A DNA stretch of 10,212 nucleotides from JBFKMV01 sp041629655 (GTDB taxonomy: Bacteria; Acidobacteriota; Polarisedimenticolia; Polarisedimenticolales; Polarisedimenticolaceae). The notes beneath the pieces are model-generated. The model was not told where the DNA came from. It worked only from the letters and a program-made list of their open reading frames with translations, and made no database searches. How positions within the stretch are numbered: position 1 is the first letter of the stretch; every line of letters starts with the position of its first letter. A program made the position numbers and the translations under genes. Positions 1-7,231 of this stretch are shown one piece after another. The stretch lies in assembly GCA_041629655.1 (NCBI GenBank), contig JBFKMV010000183.1, positions 1-10,212 on the forward strand, given 5' to 3'.

Positions 1-876
1 AGGGTCCACGTCGCTTTTCCCGACATCCCGGTTCACCGATGCGACGACTGCGGCTTCATCTACTCTGGGCGCACGCTCGGTCCCGATAGCCTGGACGCCT
101 ATTACCGCAGCGGGTTCGGGAGTGAACGCCAGCTTCAGGGTCAAAAGGTCAACGCGGGAGTCAACCTCGCCGTCCTCTCGAGGCTGGTCGACCTGGCCGG
201 CGTGCGCCGCTTCCTCGATGTCGGAACCGGCTACGGTTTCCTGCTGCAGGCCTTGGAGGATAGCTACGGGATACGGGGCAAGGGTGTGGAGCTTTCCGAC
301 CAGGAGGCGACCTACGCGAGGGAGACGCTGGGCGTGGACGTCGAGCCGTGTCTGCTCTCCGAAGCGGATCTGCCGCACGAGAGCTTCGATCTCGTGGCCA
401 GCTTCGAGGTCATCGAGCACGTGCCCGACCCCAAGAGCTTTCTCGCGGAGTTGGCGGCCTACGTCCGACCGGGTGGGAGCCTGCTCGTCATGACCGATAA
501 CTTCGAGTCCTGGGCCTGTGAGAGTCTGGGCCCGGCGTTCCCCAAGTGGATTCCCCACGCCCACGTGAGCCACTTCGCCCCCGCCACTCTGGAGCGCTGC
601 ATTGAGATCACGCAGGGACTTCGAGTCGCCAGCGTTATCTCCTACACTCCCTGGGAGCTGGTAGCGCGCGTCATCGCGTCGACGGGACGGCGGGCGCCGA
701 CTCCGGAGAACAGCTTCGACCTGGAGGCCACGCTCCGTACCGAGATGGGGGGCACCTACCGGTTCTACGCGTTGCGGCGCGCCATCAATCGGCTGTGGGT
801 CCGCGCGACCCACCGGCGGGACGCGCGTGGAGCGTTGATGTACTTCCTCGCACGCAAGGCCGGTCCGGATTCGTGA
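1..876 (+). CDS. Class I SAM-dependent methyltransferase, 5' end missing
   Basis: Frame 1 is open from the first base to TGA at 874-876, giving 291 visible residues with no start; the N-terminus lies outside the window. The Rossmann SAM site is clear: motif I FLDVGTGYG at about residues 71-79, an acidic VELSD after the second strand (about 96-100), motif IV DLVASFEVIEHVPDP at about 120-134, and VRPGGSLLV at about 145-153. Before it, RCDDCGFIYSG (about 13-23) looks like the second CxxCG half of a zinc-binding N-terminal domain, as found in sugar- and polyketide-type C- or O-methyltransferases. A GTG at 202 could be taken as a start, but it falls just before motif I and would discard this conserved region. 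The gene overlaps the next glycosyltransferase by one base (TGATG), so the two are probably cotranscribed. The role is inferred from context: methylating a sugar or a glycan end. The exact substrate cannot be read. Confidence 0.88.
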   Translation, partial: RVHVAFPDIPVHRCDDCGFIYSGRTLGPDSLDAYYRSGFGSERQLQGQKVNAGVNLAVLSRLVDLAGVRRFLDVGTGYGFLLQALEDSYGIRGKGVELSDQEATYARETLGVDVEPCLLSEADLPHESFDLVASFEVIEHVPDPKSFLAELAAYVRPGGSLLVMTDNFESWACESLGPAFPKWIPHAHVSHFAPATLERCIEITQGLRVASVISYTPWELVARVIASTGRRAPTPENSFDLEATLRTEMGGTYRFYALRRAINRLWVRATHRRDARGALMYFLARKAGPDS

Positions 877-2027
877 TGCGTGTCCTCCACACGGTCGGCT
901 CGCTGGCGGCAAGTCACGGTGGCCCGTCTCGAACCATACCCGCGCTGTGCAACGAACTGGCGTCTCTGGGCACGCACGTCGAGCTGGTCACCCAGGACCT
1001 GGGTCCTGAGTACGGCTCCAGCCTCCTTCCCGAAAACTGCGCGGTGCGGAGCCACAAAGTTTCCAAGCCGCGAGCCCTCCCGTCTTCCTCGGCTTTTCAC
1101 GCGTCGCTCCTCGATGTGTGCCGTGGCGGAAAGATCGAGTTGCTCCACGACCACGGAATGTGGCTGCTCACCAACCACGCGGCGGCGCGAGTGGCGACGC
1201 GACTCGGATTGCCGCGGGTGGTCTCGCCGCGAGGCATGTTGGCGCCCTGGTCGCTGGCCCACCAGGCCTGGAAGAAGCGTCTCGTATGGCGTCTTTTCGC
1301 GGGCCGCGAGACGCACTCCGCGACACTGCTTCACGCGACGTCGGAGCAGGAGGCGAACGACCTTCGCGAACTGAGTCTGCGTCAGCCGATCGCCGTGATC
1401 CCGAACGGTGTGGACCTTCCGCCCCCGTTCGGCGAAACGCGTCACGTCGAGGACCGCCGCCTCGCACTGTTTCTCTCACGTATCCACCCCAAGAAGGGCT
1501 TGCCGAACCTGATCGAGGCTTGGAGCCGGCTTCGGCCTGACGACTGGCGGCTTCTCATCGTCGGTCCCGACGAAGCCGGTCACAAGGCCGAGCTGGAGGC
1601 TTTGATCCGAGAGCACGGTCTCGGCAACGCCATAGGCTTCGGGGACCCGGTAAGCCACGGCGGAAAGTGGGAGGTTTATCACCGGGCCGACCTGTTCGTC
1701 TTGCCGACACACAGCGAGAATTTCGGAGTCGTCGTGGCGGAGGCGCTCGCCTGCGGGGTCCCCGTGATCACCACCCGCGGAGCACCGTGGGCCGAATTGG
1801 AGGAGGAGCGATGCGGGTGGTGGGTGGAAATCGGAGTCGAGCCGCTGGCCGCAGCGCTGAGCGACGCGCTATCCCGCGATCGGGAAAGGCTGCGCTCGAT
1901 GGGACGGCGGGGTCGTGAGCTCGTTGAACGCCGCTACGTTTGGCCCGTCATCGCGCGGAGAATGCAGGCGGTGTACGCTTGGCTGCTCGATGGAAACGAC
2001 CGGCCGGAAACCGTAAGGATGGACTGA
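876..2027 (+). CDS. GT4-family glycosyltransferase
   Basis: A 383-residue retaining glycosyltransferase of the GT-B fold, normal length for GT4. The N-terminal acceptor domain starts MRVLHTVGSL and has the glycine-rich GGPSR loop at residues 15-19. The acceptor half also carries HDHGMWLLTN (91-100) and SPRGML (117-122). The nucleotide-sugar domain has VIPNGVD (174-180), SRIHPKKG (201-208), and the EX7E region ENFGVVVAEALACGVPV with Glu281 and Glu289. The frame is open further upstream (to a GTG-type start at 795), but the ATG at 876 gives the proper first beta strand and overlaps the methyltransferase stop (TGATG), so it is the better start. It probably transfers a hexose or amino sugar from a nucleotide donor to a lipid-linked or core acceptor at the cytoplasmic face of the inner membrane. 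Donor and linkage cannot be told from sequence. Confidence 0.92.
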   Translation: MRVLHTVGSLAASHGGPSRTIPALCNELASLGTHVELVTQDLGPEYGSSLLPENCAVRSHKVSKPRALPSSSAFHASLLDVCRGGKIELLHDHGMWLLTNHAAARVATRLGLPRVVSPRGMLAPWSLAHQAWKKRLVWRLFAGRETHSATLLHATSEQEANDLRELSLRQPIAVIPNGVDLPPPFGETRHVEDRRLALFLSRIHPKKGLPNLIEAWSRLRPDDWRLLIVGPDEAGHKAELEALIREHGLGNAIGFGDPVSHGGKWEVYHRADLFVLPTHSENFGVVVAEALACGVPVITTRGAPWAELEEERCGWWVEIGVEPLAAALSDALSRDRERLRSMGRRGRELVERRYVWPVIARRMQAVYAWLLDGNDRPETVRMD

Positions 2028-2107
2028 TGGCCGGCGGCAGCGGGCGTGCACACCCGCCCCTGCGTGCGTACAACGACTGGGTTCACGCTTCCCTACCCGC
2101 GCGCTAG
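2027..2107 (+). CDS. 26-codon ORF coupled to upstream gene; possible gene stump
   Basis: ATG at 2027 overlaps the TGA of the upstream glycosyltransferase by one base (TGATG), exactly as at the preceding junction, and AAGGA at 2015-2019 sits 7 bases upstream. The initiation signals therefore look real. The frame ends at TAG 2105-2107 after 26 codons (begins MAGGSGRAHPP, ends WVHASLPAR). That is only 10 bases before the end of the convergent asnB gene. I recognise no family. It may be the 5' remnant of a third gene in the plus operon cut off when the minus-strand block was joined here, or a chance ORF. Confidence 0.35.
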   Translation: MAGGSGRAHPPLRAYNDWVHASLPAR

Positions 2108-2117
2108 CCAGCAACCG

Positions 2118-3962
2118 TCAGCGCTCCGCGGCGCGCCGCGGGACCGCCTTTACCACGCCGGTCGCTCCATGGCCCGGCACCACGCCGAACACCTCCAGCA
2201 CCCGCAGCGCCAGGTGCCGCGAGGACAGGCCGCCGCGACCGGTCCGCATCCCAACGCCGGGCTCGAGCCACTCCATCACCGGGATCGTGAAACCGGACTT
2301 GCGGCGACGGAAAATCTCCTCCGGCAGTGCCGGCGCGACCTCCCGGACCAGCGCGGCTTTGCCATGAGTCCGGGCCGGCTCGAAGCTCCAAGCGGCGAGC
2401 TGTTCACGAAGCCGGGCGTCGACAAGCGGCACGCGCAACTCCAACGAGTGAGCCATCGATGCCCAGTCCGAGTCCCGTAGGAGCTGGTTGCGCATGTACT
2501 GTGCCGACTCCATGCGGTGGACCGCCTCCCAGCCGTCGATCGCCGCGCCTGCACGCCCACCGGCATCCAACGCCGCCGTCACGGCCGCGACCGGGTCGTA
2601 CGCGGCGAGCCCCGCTTCGCACATCTCGCGGCCGATCAGGGCGGGAAGTTCCTCGGGCAGGAACAGCGCGCGCCGAAGCAGGTAGGCGCCGGCGAGTCGC
2701 GGCCCGTATGACAACAGGCCGGACAGCTTGGGCTTGCCGGGCGCGAGCGTCCGTGCCGCGAGCGGCCAGATCGCGCGCGCTCCCGGAATCCGCCGCAGCC
2801 GGTCGGCCCACCGGCACCAGCGCGGGATGTCCTGGAACGACGAGTAGCTGCCGAATAGCTCGTCGCCGCCCAGTCCGGACAGCACGACCTTGAAACCGGC
2901 CTCGTGGGCCACGCGACTCACCACGAAGGTGTTGAATCCGTCGATGCTCGGCTGGTCCATTGCCGCCAGGGCGCGCGGCCAGAGGTCCAGGAAATCACCA
3001 CGACCGACCCGCCGCTCGAGGTGCCGCGCCCCGAGACTGCGGGCGACTTTCGCGGCGAGCGGCGCCTCGTCGAACGCGCTTCCTTCGAATTCGTCGAAGC
3101 GCAGCGTCAGAGTCGTCGGTGGCTCCGCGAGCTGACCACGGACAAGCGCCGCTAGCAGTCCCGAGTCGAGGCCAGCAGACAGGAAGATCGCCACTGGAAC
3201 ATCGGAAACAAGGTGCGCTGCTACGCTGCTGTGCAACGCCTCGGCAATGCCGCTCGTTACCTCACCGGCCCCGTCGCCCCATCGGTGGTAGGCCGTCAGC
3301 GCCGGCGGCTGCCCGGCGCGAACCTCCAGATGGTGTCCGGCGGGTAGCGCCCGGACATCGCGCCGGATCGTGAACGGCTCGGGCACCGAGCCCCACAGCA
3401 GGAAGCCAATCACTCCCGCGGGCTCCGGCTCCGTCGGCACCCCGCCGCCCGCCTCGAGCGCCTTGACTTGAGAGGCGAAGCGGAAATGCCGACCGTCGTC
3501 GTGGTAGTAGAGTGGCTTGATGCCGTACGGATCGCGGGCTAACAGCAAGCTCCGCTCGCGTTCGTCCCAGATCGCGAGGGCGTACATGCCGCGAAGCCGT
3601 CGAAACATGTCGCGGCCATCGCGGGCCCACAGCGCCAGGATGACCTCGGTGTCGGTGTGGGTGCCGAAGCGGACGCCCTGGTCCTCGAGCTCGCGCCGCA
3701 GCTCGCGGTAGTTGTAGATCTCTCCGTTGAACACGATCAGGTGGCGCCGGTCCGCGCGGGTCATTGGCTGCAGCCCGGCGTCCGAGACGTCGATGATCGC
3801 CAGGCGGCGATGGCCCAGACCCAGCTCTCCGCTGGGCGAGATCCACTCCCCGAAGCCGTCCGGGCCGCGCGACTCCATAGCGTCGCGCGTCCGCAGCACC
3901 TCTGCACGATCCACGGGGTCGGCCTGATCGGCCCGCCGCAGAACTCCGTTGATGCCGCACAT
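2118..3962 (-). CDS. asnB: AsnB-type glutamine-dependent asparagine synthetase / amidotransferase
   Basis: The 614-residue protein has the full two-domain AsnB architecture. The class II glutaminase starts at Met-Cys2 (nucleophile MCGINGVL) with GHRRLAIID (50-58), FNGEIYNY (78-85), HTDTEVI (102-108) and LARDPYGIKPLYY (141-153). The ATP-pyrophosphatase synthetase domain has the PP-loop LSAGLDS (261-267), LSGLGGDELFGSY (361-373) and SLELRVPLVDARL (506-518), then FRRRKSGFTIP (551-561). ATG at 3962 is preceded by AGAGAGGG (3970-3977) with 7-base spacing. The PP-loop has Ala for the first Gly of the usual SGGxDS. Known chemistry: ammonia from glutamine is channelled to an adenylated carboxylate. 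In glycan clusters such proteins are often proposed to amidate uronic acids rather than make asparagine; which applies here is inference. The gene is last in the minus operon and has its own candidate promoter. Confidence 0.93.
   Translation of the reverse strand: MCGINGVLRRADQADPVDRAEVLRTRDAMESRGPDGFGEWISPSGELGLGHRRLAIIDVSDAGLQPMTRADRRHLIVFNGEIYNYRELRRELEDQGVRFGTHTDTEVILALWARDGRDMFRRLRGMYALAIWDERERSLLLARDPYGIKPLYYHDDGRHFRFASQVKALEAGGGVPTEPEPAGVIGFLLWGSVPEPFTIRRDVRALPAGHHLEVRAGQPPALTAYHRWGDGAGEVTSGIAEALHSSVAAHLVSDVPVAIFLSAGLDSGLLAALVRGQLAEPPTTLTLRFDEFEGSAFDEAPLAAKVARSLGARHLERRVGRGDFLDLWPRALAAMDQPSIDGFNTFVVSRVAHEAGFKVVLSGLGGDELFGSYSSFQDIPRWCRWADRLRRIPGARAIWPLAARTLAPGKPKLSGLLSYGPRLAGAYLLRRALFLPEELPALIGREMCEAGLAAYDPVAAVTAALDAGGRAGAAIDGWEAVHRMESAQYMRNQLLRDSDWASMAHSLELRVPLVDARLREQLAAWSFEPARTHGKAALVREVAPALPEEIFRRRKSGFTIPVMEWLEPGVGMRTGRGGLSSRHLALRVLEVFGVVPGHGATGVVKAVPRRAAER
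2126..2141 (+). terminator. Perfect 16-base palindrome, weak terminator candidate
   Basis: CCGCGGCGCGCCGCGG is a perfect inverted repeat that can form a 6-bp stem with a CGCG loop. It lies 19 bases after the last plus-strand stop, in the place expected for a terminator of the plus operon, and inside the final codons of asnB on the other strand. Only a short CTTTAC stretch follows a few bases later, not a true T tract, so intrinsic termination is doubtful. High GC content and Arg/Ala codons could make such a palindrome by chance. Confidence 0.2.
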
Positions 3963-4009
3963 GAAAACGCCCTCTCTAGGTGCTCGCGGGCCCTGTGGTG
4001 GAACAGGAA

Positions 4010-4038
4010 AGTCTACGGGGCGCGCGCCACCCCGTCAA
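4010..4038 (-). promoter_or_regulatory. Sigma70-like promoter upstream of asnB
   Basis: On the minus strand, TTGACG (4038-4033) is followed after exactly 17 bases by TAGACT (4015-4010). The -35 box matches the consensus at 5 of 6 positions and the -10 box at 4 of 6, with ideal spacing. Transcription would start near 4003, giving a leader of about 40 bases before the asnB ATG at 3962, with the Shine-Dalgarno in between. The spacer contains the 10-base palindrome GGCGCGCGCC, which could be an operator or chance in high GC. The whole gap 3963-4146 shows no convincing gene. Confidence 0.5.
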
Positions 4039-4114
4039 TCGGCACGCCGCCAGGGTGCGGAACCGTTCGACCGACCAACGCGCGATGTCTTGCGTCGCGC
4101 CCAGCGACGGGGCG

Positions 4115-4131
4115 GGGGCTGCGCGAGCCCC
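4115..4131 (-). terminator. GC-rich stem-loop after the GT2 gene
   Basis: GGGGCT (4115-4120), loop GCGCG, AGCCCC (4126-4131) forms a perfect 6-bp hairpin beginning 15 bases after the glycosyltransferase stop at 4147. On the minus strand it is not followed by a T run. It could slow or end transcription between the glycosyltransferase block and asnB, or protect the upstream mRNA 3' end. Without a T tract it is only a weak terminator candidate. Confidence 0.3.
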
Positions 4132-4146
4132 TCGTGGCCCGCCCGG

Positions 4147-4944
4147 CTAGCGTCGGCGACGTCGCAGATCGCGAGCATGCAGTTGAACGAAATACTCGTA
4201 CATCGCCTTCATCGTGCAATAAGTCCAGCCGGTCGGTCCCTCGAGAACCCCACGTCGCACGAACAGGTAGTACAAAAGCGCCGCCAACGGCCAACCGGGC
4301 AACCGCCGCAGCCGCGCGCGCAGCCGCCGCAGCCGCGTCGTCTCGGCGGTGTCCTCCGTCAGCGCCTCGAGGTCGGCCCGCGCCTCCATCCGGGCATAGT
4401 GATTGTGCCTCGCGATCCAGGCGCTGACCGGTTTGCGGTCCTCGTCGTGCAGCGGTTCATCCATCGAGACGTAACGCGAGCCGCCGACGAACACCTCTCC
4501 GTGGCCCTCCTTCCGAAATCGCACGACCCCAGCGCGCACCACACGATCGATATAGCGCGGGAAGCTCGAGGCCGCCGGCACCCACACGCCCCAGAAGTGA
4601 AACCTGCGGCAGATACGAACTCCATCGATGCGCTCATCGGCTTCCAGTAGTTGCTTCAGCCGCCTGGCGAACGCTTTGGTGACCACCTCGTCGGCGTCCA
4701 TGAACAGGACGTGATCGTTGCGCAGGCCGCCTTCGTCGAGCGCCGCGTTTCGCTGCCGCGCCATGTCGTCGAACGGCCGGGTCATGATTCGGGCCCCTCG
4801 TTCACGCGCGACCGCCACGGTCGCGTCGGTACTCCCTGAGTCAATCACAAGCACGTCGTCGGACAACAGCCGCGCAGACTCGACGGCGCGACCGATGTTC
4901 GGCTCCTCGTCGAGCGAAGTGATGACAACAGAGACGTCCTTCAC
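4147..4944 (-). CDS. GT2 glycosyltransferase, WaaE/KdtX-like
   Basis: A 265-residue GT-A fold enzyme. It begins KDVSVVITSLDEEPNIG (2-18), followed by VIDSGSTDAT (33-42) for nucleotide binding and MDADE (82-86), the DXD-type metal site. The middle has FHFWGVWVP (115-123) and GHGEVFVGG (147-155), and ARHNHYARMEA (178-188) follows, a pattern I associate with lipopolysaccharide-core GT2 enzymes of the WaaE/KdtX group. Near the C-terminus an Arg/Leu-rich helix (204-216) precedes a hydrophobic stretch WPLAALLYYLF (218-228), which suggests peripheral membrane attachment. It ends in five arginines. The frame is open well upstream, but GTG at 4944 is chosen because it overlaps the preceding stop (GTGA) and has GGAAG at 4950-4954, 5 bases away. 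It probably adds a core or linker sugar; donor unknown. Confidence 0.9.
   Translation of the reverse strand: MKDVSVVITSLDEEPNIGRAVESARLLSDDVLVIDSGSTDATVAVARERGARIMTRPFDDMARQRNAALDEGGLRNDHVLFMDADEVVTKAFARRLKQLLEADERIDGVRICRRFHFWGVWVPAASSFPRYIDRVVRAGVVRFRKEGHGEVFVGGSRYVSMDEPLHDEDRKPVSAWIARHNHYARMEARADLEALTEDTAETTRLRRLRARLRRLPGWPLAALLYYLFVRRGVLEGPTGWTYCTMKAMYEYFVQLHARDLRRRRR
4303..4337 (-). repeat. 14-base direct repeat, 21-base period, inside the GT2 gene
   Basis: CCGCCGCAGCCGCG occurs at 4303-4316 and again at 4324-4337. The period is 21 bases, or seven codons, so on the minus strand it encodes two copies of an Arg-Leu-Arg-Arg type stretch at residues 203-216 of the glycosyltransferase. The heptad spacing fits a basic amphipathic helix next to the hydrophobic segment. 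This looks like a small internal duplication or simple codon repetition. Confidence 0.6.
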
Positions 4945-6110
4945 GGGAACTTCCGGGGAACGGCCACCGCCGAGGCTGCACGGTTCGTCACTGCCAGCAG
5001 CGCCTCGCGGGTCTTGGCCGCGAACGCCGGGTAGCCAAAGGCTTCTTCGGCGCGTTTCCGACCCCGCAAGCGCTCTGCCGCGTGATGGGACGGATCGGCG
5101 GCCAGCTGCATGAGGTAGGCCGCCTGTCCGTCGAGGTTCCCGGGGTCGAGGCAAATGCCGCCGCCGCCTTCGATCGCCTCACGGCTGCCGTCTTGGTTGC
5201 CGACCACGACGGGCACCCCGCAGGCGAGCGCCTCGAGGGGCGTCAACGGAATCCCCTCGCCCTTCCCCTGCCCCGACTCGCTGGTCAGGTAGAAGGCGTC
5301 GGCGCCGCGGTAGATCTCGGGCATGTGCTCCTCGTGGATCGGGCCCGTAAAGTAGGTGCGGTCAGCCACGCCTGCGCGGCCCGCCAGTTCCCGCAGGTGC
5401 GGAATGTCGTCACCCGATCCGGCGAACACCGCCTCGAAACGGTCGGCCGGCAGCCTTGCCAGAAGCGCGATCAGGCGCTCGGCCCCTTTGTAGCGGGCGT
5501 CGCGGGTCAGGCGGGCCAGGAAGAGGATCCGGAACCTCGCGCGGGGCAACACGCCGTACGCCGCCAGCGCCGATGCAGACGCCTCGCCGGGAGTGAAACG
5601 ATCCAGATCCACACAGTCCCAGATTACGACCGGAGGCCTGCTCACCAGGTTGGCCTCGACGCAGTATTCGGCGGAGCTGTGGCAGTCCGAGATTACCAGG
5701 TCGGAGTGGGACAGGGTGGCTCTCCGCGCCCGCGTCAGGCCGGACCACAGCTCTAGCCCGTACACCGTCTGGACGAGGCGTGCCCGCACCATGCGCGCCA
5801 GCAGCCAGGCCAGCGGTCCGAGGTGCAGGTGCTGGGTGAGGATCACGTTGGGACGGGAACGCGCGTAGCCCGCGGCGACTGAGGCGAACAGCACCCGCGC
5901 GCCGCGGCTCAACGGCACCGGGCCGGCCCAGGACACGGGAAACGGCTCCTCGAAATCCCCGTCCCGGCGGCCGACCAGACTCAGCACGTCGACTGCTCTG
6001 TCGCCGAAGGCATCCCGCAGAGCGCGGATCTGGGCGCGACCGTAGCGTGCGATGCCGCCCTTGTCGAAGACGCCGGGCGTCAGGACGAGAACTCTCAAAG
6101 TTCCAGGCAT
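4941..6110 (-). CDS. GT4-family glycosyltransferase
   Basis: The protein has 389 residues and a GT-B fold. The N-terminal domain starts LRVLVLTPGVFDKGGIARY (5-23) with the glycine loop that binds near the acceptor. TQHLHLGPLAWLLARM (92-107) and TVYGLELWSG (115-124) follow. In the donor domain, ILFLARLTRDARYKGAERL (195-213), VFAGSGDD (228-235) and EGIPLTPLEALACGVPVVVG (285-304, Glu285 and Glu293 of EX7E) are typical of GT4. ATG at 6110 overlaps the end of the aminotransferase by 16 bases, which supports cotranscription, though no strong Shine-Dalgarno precedes it. It ends in GTGA shared with the next gene. Likely a cytoplasmic-face sugar transfer in glycan assembly. The sequence differs clearly from the other two GT4 enzymes here, so each may make a separate linkage. 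Donor and acceptor are unknown. Confidence 0.92.
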   Translation of the reverse strand: MPGTLRVLVLTPGVFDKGGIARYGRAQIRALRDAFGDRAVDVLSLVGRRDGDFEEPFPVSWAGPVPLSRGARVLFASVAAGYARSRPNVILTQHLHLGPLAWLLARMVRARLVQTVYGLELWSGLTRARRATLSHSDLVISDCHSSAEYCVEANLVSRPPVVIWDCVDLDRFTPGEASASALAAYGVLPRARFRILFLARLTRDARYKGAERLIALLARLPADRFEAVFAGSGDDIPHLRELAGRAGVADRTYFTGPIHEEHMPEIYRGADAFYLTSESGQGKGEGIPLTPLEALACGVPVVVGNQDGSREAIEGGGGICLDPGNLDGQAAYLMQLAADPSHHAAERLRGRKRAEEAFGYPAFAAKTREALLAVTNRAASAVAVPRKFP

Positions 6111-7219
6111 CTTCTGACGGCATCGATCACTTGCTCGACCTGGGACGGCGTGAGCGTGGTGCTGGTCGGCAAGTTGAATCCGGTAGTGGAGAGTTGGCGG
6201 CCGACCGGAGTGCCGGCGCCGACAGCGCCGAAGGTGCGCGCCTGGCTGTACGGCGGCATTTCGCTCAGCGGCACGAAGAACGGACGTGTGTCTATTCCTT
6301 CTTCACGCAAACGCCTCAGGATCTCGTCGCGCCGGCCGGCGAGCTCCGGGGGCAGCACGGCACACACGACCCAGTTCACGGGATCGGCCCACGGCATCCG
6401 GGGGTTCATCGTCAGCGGCGCGGCTCTCAGCCCCTCCACGTAGCGCGCCAGCAGCGAGGCGCGCTTGGCGAGAAACTCATCGATCCGCGCGAGCTGGGCG
6501 CAACCGAGTGCGGCCTGCACGTTGGTCATGCGGAAATTGTAGCCCGCCTCGAGGTGGAAGTAGCGCCGGGCGGGGTCCATGGCGTGGTCCTTGAGCATGC
6601 GGATACGATCCGCCAACTCCCCGTCCTGCGTCACGATCATGCCCCCCTCCCCGGTGGTCACGATCTTGTTGCCGTAGAACGAGAAAGTGCCGGCGTCCCC
6701 CAGCGAGCCGACCCGTCGCCCTCGGTACCGCGCGCCGTGCGCCTCGGCGCAGTCCTCCAGCACGCGGATGCCACGGGCGCGGCACAGCTCCAGGATGGCA
6801 TCCATCTCTGCCGGGTGCCCGTAGCTGTGGACCGCGATCACGGCCTTGGTGCGTCTGGTGATCGCCCGTTTCACGGCCGCAGGGTCGAGGCACCAGTGAT
6901 GCTGGTCCACGTCCACGAGCACCGGGCTGGCGCCGAGATGGACCACCGACGCTGGCACGGCTGCGAAGGTGAAGTCGGGTACGATCACTTCGTCGCCCGC
7001 ACCTACGCCGAGCGCCTTGAGCGTGACCTCGATGGCCGTGGTGCCGTTGGAGACGGCGATTGCGTACTCGGACTCGCAGAACGCCGCGAACTCGCGCTCG
7101 AACCGGTTGACGAACTCGCCGATCGAAGAAACCCAACCGGATTCGACCGCCTCGTTGACCAAGCGGCGTTCCCGCTCGCCGATGTCCGGAACGGCGACTG
7201 GTATCATCGGTTTCGACAC
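6095..7219 (-). CDS. DegT/DnrJ/EryC1 sugar aminotransferase, GDP-perosamine synthase-like
   Basis: A 374-residue PLP-dependent sugar aminotransferase. SNGTTAIEVTLKALG (57-71) forms the phosphate-binding loop, EVIVPDFTF (77-85) follows, EDCAEAHGA (155-163) carries the aspartate contacting the PLP pyridine nitrogen, and FYGNKIVTTGEGG (181-193) has the Schiff-base lysine, Lys185. AGYNFRMTNVQAALG (225-239) and the N-terminal IPVAVPDIGERE (6-17) resemble perosamine synthases (Per/RfbE), which convert GDP-4-keto-6-deoxymannose to GDP-perosamine using glutamate. The amino-transfer reaction is well supported; the exact sugar is inference, and no dehydratase such as Gmd lies in the window. An in-frame ATG at 7255 exists, but GTG at 7219 has GGAGG 7 bases upstream and starts close to the family N-terminus, so I prefer it. 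Confidence 0.92.
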   Translation of the reverse strand: MSKPMIPVAVPDIGERERRLVNEAVESGWVSSIGEFVNRFEREFAAFCESEYAIAVSNGTTAIEVTLKALGVGAGDEVIVPDFTFAAVPASVVHLGASPVLVDVDQHHWCLDPAAVKRAITRRTKAVIAVHSYGHPAEMDAILELCRARGIRVLEDCAEAHGARYRGRRVGSLGDAGTFSFYGNKIVTTGEGGMIVTQDGELADRIRMLKDHAMDPARRYFHLEAGYNFRMTNVQAALGCAQLARIDEFLAKRASLLARYVEGLRAAPLTMNPRMPWADPVNWVVCAVLPPELAGRRDEILRRLREEGIDTRPFFVPLSEMPPYSQARTFGAVGAGTPVGRQLSTTGFNLPTSTTLTPSQVEQVIDAVRRCLEL

Positions 7220-7226
7220 GGACGAG

Positions 7227-7231
7227 CCTCC
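7227..7231 (-). promoter_or_regulatory. Shine-Dalgarno that fixes the aminotransferase start
   Basis: GGAGG on the minus strand lies 7 bases before GTG 7219 (bases 7226-7220 between). It is the strongest ribosome site in the window. It would lie inside the coding sequence if ATG 7255 were used, which argues for the GTG start. Confidence 0.75.

Noticed and set aside
795..875. Extended start for the plus-strand GT4 gene
   Set aside because: The extra 27 residues overlap the methyltransferase and lack family similarity; ATG 876 begins at the first beta strand and is coupled to the upstream stop.
765..1445. 226-codon minus-strand open frame across the methyltransferase and GT4 genes
   Set aside because: It overlaps two well-supported plus-strand genes, is Arg-rich and shows no domain.
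2040..2057. GCGGG/CCCGC inverted repeat between the convergent operons
   Set aside because: Only a 5-bp stem with an 8-base loop, inside the short ORF and with no T tract; too weak to call a terminator.
3657..4650. Long plus-strand open frames (3657-4427 and 3949-4650) spanning the asnB upstream gap
   Set aside because: They run antisense through asnB and GT2 and give low-complexity Ala/Arg/Pro products. The gap itself holds a promoter on the minus strand instead.
4945..5154. N-terminal extension of the GT2 gene upstream of GTG 4944
   Set aside because: The extension overlaps the preceding GT4 coding sequence by over 200 bases and is Arg/Gly-rich. GTG 4944 has a GTGA overlap and a Shine-Dalgarno and begins right at the GT2 domain.
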